Shown here: piece by piece, positions 23,901-34,579 of the stretch
Layout: each line of letters starts with the position of its first letter
Numbering within the stretch: the first letter of the stretch is position 1
NCBI GenBank assembly: GCA_945910005.1
Contig: OX246740.1
Location: 49,029,353 to 49,093,352, forward strand
Length of the DNA: 64,000 nt
Reading direction: 5' to 3'
From: Isoperla grammatica
Taxonomy: Eukaryota; Arthropoda; Insecta; Plecoptera; Perlodidae
Translations under genes and position numbers: made by a program
Notes under the pieces: generated by a model
What the model was told of the DNA's origin: nothing
Database searches by the model: none
What the model saw: the letters and a program-made list of their open reading frames with translations, nothing else

Positions 23901-24400
23901 TGAAATTGAAAATTAGAAAGTATTGATAAAAATAAATAATTGTTGTTTTTCTCTTAAGTACATTGAAAGTCAAAGTTTTTTTTACTGAATTACACAGACG
24001 ACGAATAAATGAATACATGTACAAGTTCGTGTTTTCACTTCTTCAAGCGTTTAGTTCATACTCAAAACAAATTGCCAATGCAAGCGTTTATTAAAACCTT
24101 ATTGTATTTGAAAGAATGAGACAAGTTAACAAATCTAATCAAGCTACGTTATTTAATTTTGATCGATTTGAAAATCGATCTAGCCCACAATGTCAACATG
24201 ATGAAACTATAGTGGCTGTAATGAAAATGTGAGTCTATGATAAAAAAAAAGTAGTAGAGGTTGACCGATAGACTATGTAGAAGAGAAGTATGATATAAGG
24301 TTGTATAAAAGACTGAAGAATTAAACACATATTACAACTCCCAAACCAATAGGATTGAAAATATTTATTTAAAACTTTTGATTATGTGCTGTCATCATAG
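19660..24400. other. Long AT-rich stretch without supported genes
   Basis: Short frames only. It includes a (TA)n run at about 20876-20907, a 22-base poly-T at about 21592-21614, a poly-G at about 21298-21309, and AAATT repeats near 22209-22230. A GC-richer patch at 22320-22680 has CpG-containing words and could be a leader exon or promoter, but shows no splice or core-promoter signals I trust. Confidence 0.45.
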
Positions 24401-24404
24401 AAGG

Positions 24405-24464
24405 GACACATTCATACTACATACTTACAGAATGGACACATTCATACTACATACAAAACAAAAC
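24405..24464 (+). repeat. 30-bp direct repeat, two copies
   Basis: GACACATTCATACTACATAC occurs at 24405 and again at 24435. The 20 bases are identical. Confidence 0.9.
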
Positions 24465-24479
24465 AAAACAATTTCAAAT

Positions 24480-26690
24480 ATCCTATTGAAAAGTAATTAT
24501 ACTTTTTAAATAATTGCTTTATCAATATATTTTATAGTTACAGTTATTGTTGCTATTGTTATTATATGGTTTAAGGACAGTTAATTTCACAATATAATAC
24601 AAAATGAAGGTAAAAATTCTACTGTTCCTATAGACTGTCACAAAAAATCCCCCTTTGATGTCGTGCTTCTGCACAATTCAGCCTTATTGACACTGAAAAC
24701 GCATGTTTGTGACTATAGCCAAACACCGTCTGTCTGTCTATACATACTAGAGTGCATTAATGTACATTCTGAAAACGAATTTTGCGCTCGCACGTATCAA
24801 ATATGCATGAACGTAGTTTTATGATCGCCACACATGTATATAGGTACCGTTTTCGGTAAACGTTGCGCGGGTAATTCCGAAATCAATATTATGTAACAGT
24901 TAACATTTTTACGATGCTTTGTCTTTTCTCTGTGCGCATGGAGAATTCTTGGGATGTGATGTCATTGTTGTGGTAATTGACATTCCGTGTTGCCGTCGGT
25001 CGTTGTGAGTTAGTATACGGACAGACATGAGGAGTGACCGCAGTCCAAAGTTAGATCATCACGAGTGAAGAGATTAGTCCGACGATTCTGTTAGTGTTTA
25101 GTGGGCGGTGGTGGTAGTTGTAGTTGTTGTTGTAGTTTGAAGGGAGAGTTGTTGAGAGAACTTTGGTTTGAAGAGATACTCGAGAGCTTAATAAACATCA
25201 CTTAATTACGAAGTTTCGGACTTGGAAACGGGAACTTGAATGAGGGAAGTGTCGGAATGATTTTTATGAATTATATTTAGATGTGTGGGCGAGTTTACTA
25301 GTTCGTATCTGACACATTTTGAAAATAATCACTTTGTGAATAGATCACATTACGAGACCAAAAGAGATGCTTTTGGTTTGAGCAGAACTTCTTTTCCTCC
25401 ACTCCTAATGTATAAAGTGTTACCTGACCATTATGGAAACGTAAAATTTATAATAACTTCTACAGTCATTCATGTACAATTATGAACTGAAATAAAATGC
25501 AATAAAATACATTGACGTTGAAACTTTTTGATTTAGATAATAATAAGTCCAATAACGACTATTTTCGAAAACCTTTGGAGTGATTTCCACTTCTGCTGTA
25601 TGTTCGATAAAATACCCTTCCTAAGTGTCCCTTAGCGTACAGTATTATGTAATAAGTGTGGTTCTAGCAGTACACCCCATATTTATACAACATGGCTAAT
25701 CGAGACGATGAGCGCGCGAAGGGTAGAGAGGAGAAAACCTCCACGCGGTCACCCCTGTCGAATAGCGCGGACGGGTAAATACTATAAATATACTTGACGT
25801 CAATCCAATGTACGACGCAAGAGCGCTCCACCTCCACTCTAGCGGTGATTTCTGTAACCTCGATGAAGAGGATAGAAGTGACAGTAGCACTTAGAGAAAT
25901 TAGATTTTATTTGTTGAAAATGTGTAGGCCTACAGTAGCAGACTAGCAGTGAGTGTTTCGGGGACAGTGCACGCACTCCTGATATACAAACATTCTCTTA
26001 ACAGGTTTTCATTCTGTAAATATACCTAATCTATAACGGAAAGTTTGATTTAGAAAATTGACATTAAAAATGTTGATAGAATTCAATAATAAGTTGAGTA
26101 TTTTAAGTTATTATTTGAAATTTTGGACTAAACGCTGGTTCATACTTCAATACCGTACTATTCAATTAGGTGGTATTAAATGTTATCGTACAGTTTGAAT
26201 CGGTGTCAAAATTTGGTGTAGCTTACCGTCTTTAGTACTCTAAAAGCTCAATACTCCAAATCGGAGTCCCCCTATGGATTCGTCTAGCAAACTTCATCGA
26301 CAGCGGTTGAAGACTGAAGCGAATGTTAAACTGATCGCCACGCTTCTACTTGGGGCTTCATTCTTCATGGGGATCAACTGATTTACGTTGGTGTGGTCAT
26401 GGTAATAAAGACGTATCAAAATATTAGTACAGTGGCAATATCAACAAGAATAAATTATCTATCTGGGTTTTGATTTACTGCGCTGGCCAAGCACATAAAT
26501 CGTCAGCAAAGTAAATCTTAGCACAGTCCACCATGGCGTGGAGTGGAGTAATAAAAACTAGTTGCTGACTGTTGAACACACTTTAGACATCGGCGAGTTA
26601 GATATGCATTGTTCAGCAGTTGTCTTACATTTTATAACACTCTTGAAAAAGGACACATGCTTGTCGTGTTTGCAATTTGAGGGGTAGTTT
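24480..26690. other. No supported gene; CpG-bearing patches
   Basis: The block 24780-25200 holds more CG dinucleotides and a GTTGTT/GGTGGT simple stretch (25105-25140). The block 25680-25900 is also GC-richer. Neither carries a convincing exon. They are candidate regulatory or leader regions only. Confidence 0.35.
25782..25812. promoter_or_regulatory. TATAAATA, full CRE and CCAAT-like motif
   Basis: TATAAATA (25784-25791), the palindrome TTGACGTCAA (25794-25803, containing the CRE TGACGTCA) and CCAAT (25805-25809) fall within 28 bases. On the minus strand the order would be ATTGG, CRE, then an imperfect TATA. No transcript is identified. Confidence 0.3.
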
Positions 26691-26700
26691 GATGCAAATT

Positions 26701-26770
26701 GTGACTTTGAAGCCGTCAAAGCAATGAGGCATATAATAAATGATATAATGTCCCCCCACTGAAAATAAGA
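26701..26770 (+). repeat. Shared SINE-core repeat
   Basis: GTGACTTTGAAGCCGTCAAA, then GCAATGAGGCATATAATAAA and ATGTCCCCCCACTGAAAATA. This is one of the cleanest copies and aligns along its length with 5224-5290. The surrounding minus-strand frames (26558-27027) are short, overlapping and unrecognised. Confidence 0.6.
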
Positions 26771-27029
26771 TATTGCACATTTCAAAGCGATTCGGACGCG
26801 TCGTGAATGATAAATTGTTGCATTTCTCTTGAGCATGACTTCCCCCTCGCAAAGATTTTGTTTATAGTTTTGACATAATAAGATTTAGTCAAGTTTGCAA
26901 GTCCCGCCTCTATTGTTTGCTCTATGATAAGTATGAGCGTCTGAGCTTCGAGTTTATGAAATTGTATATTGTTCTTGGCACAGAAATATGAAATTGAATT
27001 TGTCTCCTTATGTATGTACACTAGCAAAT

Positions 27030-30020
27030 TTGACCCAAGTCTCTTGGAAGAAGTCTCCGAGTCTATTTTATTTACTCAGTAAAATCTCCAAATAACGTAC
27101 GAAACTCAACCTAAAGTGACGTTTCCTAGAAAATTCGTAACCCATATTCGTAAAATTTGCATGCGTTACTCTAGTGACGAGCTCGTTCAACCCCTCTTTA
27201 ACGTGGGCCACATGTCTTGGCATACAGAATACGGCCTTAGTCGCTGCTTCGCACAGCACGTCGAATATATTGGCCCCGTCCCCCTTTGAATAACTTACTG
27301 ATAGACACATACTTATACGGATAACAATTCTAGACTGAAGTGATTCTTGGCTTACAAGATTTCACGCAACATACGTTTGACGTGAACATAATAATTGCAT
27401 GAATAAATAACTGCTGATTTTCGCAATATTCATTTATTAATCAATTGTTTTGGCTGTTGACATCAAATAAGCATATTGTTCATAAACATCTTACTAATAT
27501 GATTATGTGTTCTCCATTTGGAACCTCAATCATAGTTTATGTTAGTATTTTGTTTTAAATTCTTTTGAACTGTGGTTAACTTTACAGCAAGGCGTGTGGA
27601 ATGCTATTTTGAAAGCCATGGAAAATCTTAAACTTTAAACACAAATTTCTCGAACCCGATATCGCTTGTCCCACTTTTCTTCTTGTTTTATTATCAAGGG
27701 TATACTGATGTGCATGCTTACAAAGTTTAACGGTTTTCCACCGTCACTGTAGATGTAGGGCAGCATCTTGCTCGTCATCAGTATTTCAGCTGCAGTTTCA
27801 ACAACCACTGCGCGCAATCTCGCACGTCCCCCAAATAACAGATAGACTGCGCATTACATCTCGATACGCGTCATCTCGCCGAAGCACACGACGAAAAATT
27901 GGAAATTTATATTTTCGCCTAGCGAGAAAAATACGAATCAAGTTCTGTTTTGATATGATTTACGGACCCCCTACTATATGAAATCAAATTCAAATCTTTC
28001 TTTGCGCTCGGGAGCATCTTTTTGCAAAGAACATTTCACATACGTATATAGGACGTCTGATTCTATCTGACCAAGCATTTTAAAACCGGTTGCGGACCAC
28101 CGTATATAATAAATTTTCATGCACCCCTTGTGCAAAACTACTTGCTTCCAGTCTATCTATTTATTTTCATGGTAATTGGATTATTTTTCAATTGCTCCCT
28201 CCCCTATTCTATCCAACCCTCGAGATATGTTCATATAATATTAACGTGGCTTCTGTCGGTGGGTTATGATTGTCACGGTCAATACAAGGCCTCGTTGTGT
28301 ATAGTACGCTCACGCAGGCGACCACCAAATGGATACGTCCTAGATATTATTAATTTATTACGCCGTAAGTGGCGGGTATGTGGGAATGTGTTTGCCCCAC
28401 ACAGCATGTACGTTGTCAATGTGATTGCCAGGTTGGGAAGGAACTCTTCGGATAAGTTGATTGCTATCGTATATATGTATACACGACGGGAAAGAGGAAA
28501 TTATTCATATCAATGTCAATGCCATTCGACCTGGCCGATGGGTTTTCTGTCATTGGGGAATTTGTATATATACACGGTTGTTCAGAATGCAGAAAGTAAT
28601 ATCTGTTCAAAATGTAAATAAGACATTTTGATTTTGACGTATGGCGTAGGGTGTTATTTTCTCGGAGGGTAATTCTGTGTATTGTTTGAGAGTGGACAGT
28701 GTCCACCATTTCTAAAAAGAAGATAACACCTTAACTTATTCTAATACGTTTTCAACACGACCTAGAAAGGTGTATCTGAATATTTGTGCAAATTTCCCAA
28801 AGGAGATGATTTCTATTGTTACATGAAAAAAACGTTTAGCATAACTTTAATTTGAAAGCTTATAAAATATGTATCTATGATTGTTCCTCTCCGAGATGTT
28901 GATAAATATTATGAGGGAGAACAACATGTATTCATAGACTAAAAAACCAATACATTAGATTAGATTCCCAAAGAAATTTCTTGCTATGGATTAGGTTTAC
29001 CAGAGAAACTGTTCATAGAAATTCAGTGGGTGATGAGAAAACATGGAACAAGGAACCTTCATCGTCGCGCTAACCATCTGAATATTGAAAAATGTGACGA
29101 ATCAGAACTAAACAAGTGTTCAGAGAAGTTAGCAAATCGATTAATTTATATGTTGTGATTGGACAACGGATTTGTGATCGAAATCAATTCGGTGGCATGT
29201 TGAGTTCATTGATTTCTGACAGAAGTCGTTGATTAAGAAATGAGTCCTATAAATTCATTAAAAACTTGTTGAATTATTGTTGAACCCGTCTGTACATTTC
29301 TTAACCACACAGTATATAACAAATAAACAAATCGTGTCTAACTTTACACCAACGCCCCACAATTTCGCACCATTTACATCGTCGTCCGATACCGCAAAAC
29401 CACATGTCTCGATTACCCTCCACTAATTTCAAACCACACTTCGTGCACATGTGCTGCTCAACCACGTGACTATACGGTACTAAGTAATAATTCTCGTTTC
29501 CGCTAGAAGAAAAATTTAATTATTTTCCTCTTTCTCTTTCTCTCCCATTCGGCAAGTTTCCCACACCGTCGTAGTCTACAAATTTACGGGATCTTGAGAG
29601 GGCAGCGAGATCGGGTTCCGCGACAATAATTCTCATCATCCCCGCATAATAATACTACAGCACACGCCTTGAGAAGCAGTAAGAGAGAAATAGGAGACAA
29701 TACCTATGTAAATTCCTCGGCCATTTCCAGATCGCTTTACTTTATCATTTCACATTCATACCTTAGACCAGGACGCAAGAGTGGTCATAAATTACCCACG
29801 CGCAATTTTTTTTTTTTTTTTTTTAATATTCTTCGCCGCGGAAATTTATGGAAAGTTTTTCTCGGATGAAATAATGTTCCTGTCAGGATTTACAAGCTGT
29901 AATAAAATCCTTTACAGCCATTTTAAATATAGTTTGACCTAAGGTCGAGTTTTGTCGTCGCTCGCTGGCACAGCTGCGGTCAGCCTGCATTCATTGTTTA
30001 CATCACAGTTGAGTGGGCGA
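27030..30020. other. No confidently supported gene
   Basis: The longest plus-strand frame of the window ends at 28621. Its first ATG is at 28169, giving about 150 codons. It starts with a hydrophobic stretch, then turns cysteine- and arginine-rich, with no domain I recognise. The rest is AT-rich with a 21-base poly-T near 29804-29824. Confidence 0.35.
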
Positions 30021-30029
30021 GCGACCCAA

Positions 30030-30145
30030 TAACTCTTGATCTATCTAACTATGTGTATATATAGCCCGCGCACGGTTAGGCAGAAGTGATGTGACCCTAG
30101 CCGACAGGGTATGTGACGTCACACGTGACTTGATGTGACGTCACG
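30030..30145 (-). promoter_or_regulatory. Candidate promoter: TATA plus two CREs and an E-box
   Basis: Two full CREs (TGACGTCA at 30114-30121 and 30136-30143) lie 22 bases apart with CACGTG (30122-30127) between them. Read on the minus strand they are followed about 50 bases on by GCGCGGGCTATATATAC, a good TATA box in a GC-rich frame, which would place the start near 30035. CRE-binding factors such as CREB/ATF act at TGACGTCA; the cAMP link here is inference. Downstream on the minus strand a short ATG frame with a strong start context (AAAATGG, near 29920) ends after 12 codons. Confidence 0.4.
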
Positions 30146-30310
30146 TTTTAGATACGATTTATTGAAGGGAGGGGGGTTAAATTGCGCTTTTTACGCTTTT
30201 TGGTTCGAATTTTATTTTTAAAATACCTCTATCAGAAACAATTCTCTAAAAAAACAACACATTATATTTAAGTTGAAGACCCCCCAAAAAAGGTTTAATA
30301 AGACAATAAA

Positions 30311-30370
30311 TTTGTCTACCCAATAAGTTTATGTGCTTCGTTGCTAAAACGGCTTCAAAGTCACTGTCAC
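30311..30370 (-). repeat. Shared SINE-core repeat, minus strand
   Basis: Read on the minus strand: GTGACTTTGAAGCCGTTTTA, then GCAACGAAGCACATAAACTT. The first 40 bases match the cores at 26701 and 48087 closely; the TGTCCCCC end is missing. Confidence 0.6.
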
Positions 30371-30424
30371 CACATAAAAGACCGATTTATGGAACCAAGT
30401 TGTTGCTAACTTTTTCTTGCATTT

Positions 30425-30570
30425 TTCTCACGTGATTAAAACGCAAGTCACCTAGTTCGAATTCCGCATAAGGCATGGGTCATTTCGTCTATCACCCCTA
30501 ATCGTTTCAAATGGCATGATTATAATAAAGGAGACGTAAAGCAACTGAAACTAAGAAATCATTGAAAACC
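30425..30570 (+). mobile_element. SINE family 2, 5'-truncated copy
   Basis: A B box (AGTTCGAATTCCGCATAAGG) leads to the body TATCACCCCTAATCGTTTCA, AATGGCATGATTATAATAAA, GGAGACGTAAAGCAACTGAA. The same body follows the complete head at 48913. Most of the tRNA-like head is lost or scrambled. Confidence 0.7.
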
Positions 30571-31405
30571 TTCACGAATTTTGGAATTGTATTGTATAAA
30601 AGGTTGAGGATAGTGTTGGTATTAGTTTTGTGATTTCCGGTGTTTAAGCAAAAGAGAGGAAATTTCTGGAAATATTGTTTTTAACCGGACACGGAAAGAA
30701 AGTAAGCGTTGATATTGTTGAAGAAAAGAGGTAGACATACAGACTGAAAGAGCAGTGGCCGAAAAACTGTCTCAAAACTCAAGGGCATCGTTTTAATGCA
30801 TGTGCACAACTTAATTGATTGCCTCTCATTCGCTAGCTGAACTATCAAGCGCGTCATATCAAAGATACGGGGTGTGCGTATTTGATCTTGTTACCATCCA
30901 TCTGACGTGATCACCATTTCAATTATTTATCAACCTTCACGAATCAAAAACAATTAAATATGCTAACCATGGAATGAATTTCGCGCACGCAGTTACTTTC
31001 TGACAAGACGCATTAAAGTTCGGGGGGGAAAAACTGCTGGAAAACACATGTGTATTGATTTTTCTAAAAATGTAACTTGCCGGAGGATATTTCTGAATTT
31101 TTAAACACCAAAAGCAGAAACCGAAAACGCACACTACACCCATAATCGATCATGATAGAGAGGCTTTTCTTCATCATGAAATATCTTCACAACAGGCCTC
31201 GTTCATGGTCTATTCATTAGTGTTCAGTTATTCATAGCCGTTTGAAATAGAAGGAATTTACTGTACATACTTTTTCCTACTGTGCTGCTGTGACAGTTGC
31301 GGCAATTAGTGGACTGTCTATAAATAGACCTCCTACTAGAAAACGTCACAAAGAATTTCATTTAGAGGCCGCACTCATTGTTGTTATACCTTATTATTTT
31401 TGCAG

Positions 31406-31494
31406 TATATCCATTGTGGATCTCTAGGGGGCTTGTCCATTGAATTCTCGAGCAAATATGGGCCTGTGTACCCTACTAGTAGTCTTCCCCTAGG
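31406..31494 (+). CDS. Candidate internal exon (weak to moderate)
   Basis: The acceptor CCTTATTATTTTTGCAG and the strong donor GTGAGT bound an 89-base block. Only frame 1 is open, for 29 codons plus 2 bases, starting YIHCGSLGG and ending SSLPL. The other two frames meet stops. The splice signals are good, but this length of open frame is not rare by chance. No family is recognised. Confidence 0.25.
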
Positions 31495-32310
31495 GTGAGT
31501 TATGTTGAGCCGCTAAGGGAAAAGTAAAGTACAGTTATTTATGGACATTTGGTCTATAAGTCATCTCCGGGAAGCATAATTTCTGTCCTGTATCCACGTG
31601 AGAGTAGATGGTGTTTAAATTGGCCTCTAAGGAGTCTACATAGTAGATTTTGTTTTGTAGAAAGATTCTCGGTGGAAAATATCTATGTCGTTGATAAAAT
31701 GTATACCAACATTATACGTGCGTTTTTGTAGTGAGTGTGCTTAGTTTATTTGAAGATAGCACGAATAAATGTAAAGGGAATGTTTTCTTGCATTTTAAGC
31801 TAAAGTAGGCCTAATACTTGTTACACTGAAATACTTGTTATACTGAAATTGTGGAAAGATTGCAATTTTGATTTTGATTTTATTTTAATACTTAATATAT
31901 TTTACTCTGTAACTTGTGTCCAGATTGGATACATTTTTTTTTTTTAATTACTACCACTCCACACTAAGCGGCAGTGAGCCCCCTATAGACATTTCTATCC
32001 TAACGAGGACTTTTCACCCCATTGTCAATCAGAATTATTCTATATTCTGTTCAATCCTCCCCCCCGCTCCCCCCCCCCCCCCCCCACCCCCCACCCTCCA
32101 TTATGCATCTCCAACCTAGCCTATATATTCACTTTGTCAGTCGAGTTACCTAATTTATTTACCGTTTGCAATGTTGGCTTTTCGTAAATTGTCTGATATT
32201 TTCTGCTGTTGTTGGAAACTTGGCCGGGGTCGTTGAGTTTTCCAATAACGCTACACAAACATTTTTTATGTTGACATAACGCGCGTTACCATTTGACGTT
32301 ATCTGCTGCG

Positions 32311-32805
32311 CAATTGCGATGTGTGATTATTTAGGTTTTTGCCCGGTCAGTGAAATATTGTATTTTTAGTTTAATAGATTCTTATAGATTAGACACAATT
32401 ATTTTTTCCTAAGGGAAATTTTTTTTTCGTCGTGGCGTGATTTAAGACTGGGGTTGGTTGGGGGGGGGGGGGGGAGGGAATATGCGGAGGTGGCGGGGTT
32501 CAAAATTGCGATGTTAGTATTTAATATCTATTTTGCTGTCTAATAGATTCTGAAATAACTAGTATAGGGCAAAATTATTTTGGTCGAAGGGAGGTTTCTT
32601 CCAATCGTGATTTAAGACTGGGGTTGTTTGGGGGGAGGGGGGGTTAAAAATTGCGATGTAAGTATTTAATATCTATTTTGCTGTTTAATAGATTCTAAAA
32701 TAACTAGTATAGGGCAAAATTATTTTGGTCGAAGGGTGGTTTTGTTTCTATCGTGATTTAAGACTGGGGTTGTTGGGGGGAGGGGGGGGGGGGGGGAGGT
32801 CACAC
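32311..32805 (+). repeat. Tandem array of about 145-bp units with G-tracts
   Basis: Each unit runs TTGCGATG, AGTATTTAATATCTATTTTG, TTTAATAGATTCT, ACTAGTATAGGGCAAAATTA, GATTTAAGACTGGGGTTG and a long G-run. Units 2 (about 32505) and 3 (about 32649) are nearly identical, 144 bases apart. Unit 1 (from 32311) is clearly older and more diverged. The G-runs at the unit ends are 10-15 bases long. Confidence 0.85.
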
Positions 32806-33154
32806 TCTGTGGTTGTGGGGTTCATATTATAGGACAGAGCAGACCAGAAGGCGAGAAGGCGACAGTGGTCCGAATATTGAACACATCCAAGCTGTTGTCT
32901 TAGGCGACAGCTAAGTCACGGACGGGTGCAATATAGCCTAAATAGGAAAATAAAAAAGTGGAAACAAAAATGCGTTAGCTGCCTTAATATCGGCTGTACA
33001 TGATTTATAGCTACGATAGAACGATTCACAACTTTATAGGGTAAATAGAAATGTCAACAATAAAAATTGACTGGAAAAAATGTTATATTGTTTTAAAATT
33101 ACATATTATAATAAAGAAACAAAATGAAATATTACTTGATATATAACAGAAATA

Positions 33155-33182
33155 CACACGTGTGGAAAAGACACACGTGTGG
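33155..33182. promoter_or_regulatory. Two CACACGTGTGG palindromes 17 bp apart
   Basis: CACACGTGTGG occurs at 33155-33165 and 33172-33182. Each contains the E-box CACGTG inside a 10-base palindrome, as bound by bHLH-type factors. The 28-base arrangement could be a paired site or a small duplication. Confidence 0.4.
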
Positions 33183-33734
33183 AAAGTTAGTATAAGACTA
33201 CTATACGCACAATAAAGAACAAAAAGAAACAAAAATTGTGAGAAACACAAAAATGAAAACAAATGTTAAAGAAAAGGTAAATGAAATCTGAAAAGAGAAA
33301 ATAAAGGAGGAAATGATAAAAAGAAAAGAAATAAAGAAAAGAAAAAAGATGAATATGAGAATTACAAAAAATCAGAAACTTTATTTTCAGCGCAACTGGA
33401 GCACAAATGTAAAGGTGGTTAATTCATTAATACCAGCGTTAATTGGTAGCGTCGACGCCGTTTCTTGTCAAGAAACTTTTATAATGGTTTTTTCCTTTCC
33501 TTTTAACTTATGTGGTTTTGTGATGACAAGAACAAACAATTATTAATATTAATAATAATAACATACGTATTAAAACAATTTTTGTTTTTTAAGGAGTACC
33601 TCTTTGTTTACCCGTTCTCTTTGTGAACCTACCTTTTCCATGTCCACGTCCATCTCATTACAACAAATGATAACCACATTACTCTCCATCTCCATCCGGC
33701 TCCTCCATCATTTCATATTTCACGTGGCACTTAC

Positions 33735-33798
33735 CTTCTACCCCGTGTCCAAGCCTCTTAACGTACGTCAAAGTTACAACTCGCAACATCAAACTTTC
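33735..33798 (-). CDS. Candidate internal exon, minus strand (weak)
   Basis: On the minus strand TTGCATTGTTGCAATAG precedes a 64-base block ending GAAG and then the consensus donor GTAAGT. One frame is open (ESLMLRVVTL to GHGVE), the other two meet stops. The acceptor is only moderate. An unrelated plus-strand frame overlaps. Confidence 0.15.
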
Positions 33799-34417
33799 CT
33801 ATTGCAACAATGCAAGTTTATAAGTCCACCATGCAGTAATATCACGCTCGGAGGCAGCTATTTACGGTCATGGGTTTTAACATCTCTACCCCAGTTACTC
33901 GTCCGTAGGGGGTTGTTTTATGGACATACCATTGTATACATGTAGTCGCAGGTGTCTATGTCTGGTCTGTTTGATTCAAAGCCAGTTTTAATGATCGTCG
34001 TCTGCTCTATTTAACTCATCGTCATTTGCATTTAAAAAAGAATGTGAGGCTGCTGTGTTTTGTATGTAGACTTTATTACGATCGTAAAAGTAATGGCATT
34101 ATAAAAGCAGGTTGATATAGACAGTGGTCGATTTGGGGTTGTGGGGCGATTAAAATTCTATAAAACATAATATTGACTTTACATTTCCATTAAATTTATG
34201 CGAGGCTATCATGCATATGTGGTGTATATTAAAATTTAAATATGTTGAATTACTTTTTGTGTGTAAATAAATAGACATGTGAGCATTGTTTGACATTGGG
34301 GGATTGCCGGGGGTGGGTGGTGGGGGGGGGGGGGATATTTTATTTACAGACCTTTATAGCTAATGACCAACGCTGATGGTTTTACTGCTATCATTGGCTA
34401 TTTAATCTAATATATTT

Positions 34418-34578
34418 TCTTAAATATCGATCTCTGATTGGTTATCGCTCACTCGTCGATGGTGTTCGAAGCCTACAGGGTTGGTTTAGTCTTTTTAAAT
34501 TAAAGTCCCCACTGCAAATCAGTTTAGTTATGAGTAGGTAGACTCTAAATGTGAATTTATTTATTTATTTAACTAGAT
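34418..34578 (+). mobile_element. SINE family 1, 3' fragment
   Basis: It begins near AAATATCGATCTCTGATTGG and continues TCGTCGATGGTGTTCGAAGC, TTTAAATTAAAGTCCCCACT and GACTCTAAATGTGAATTTAT, ending in (TTTA)n. It corresponds to the 3' part of the element at 14155, with 5' truncation. Confidence 0.85.
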
Positions 34579-34579
34579 A

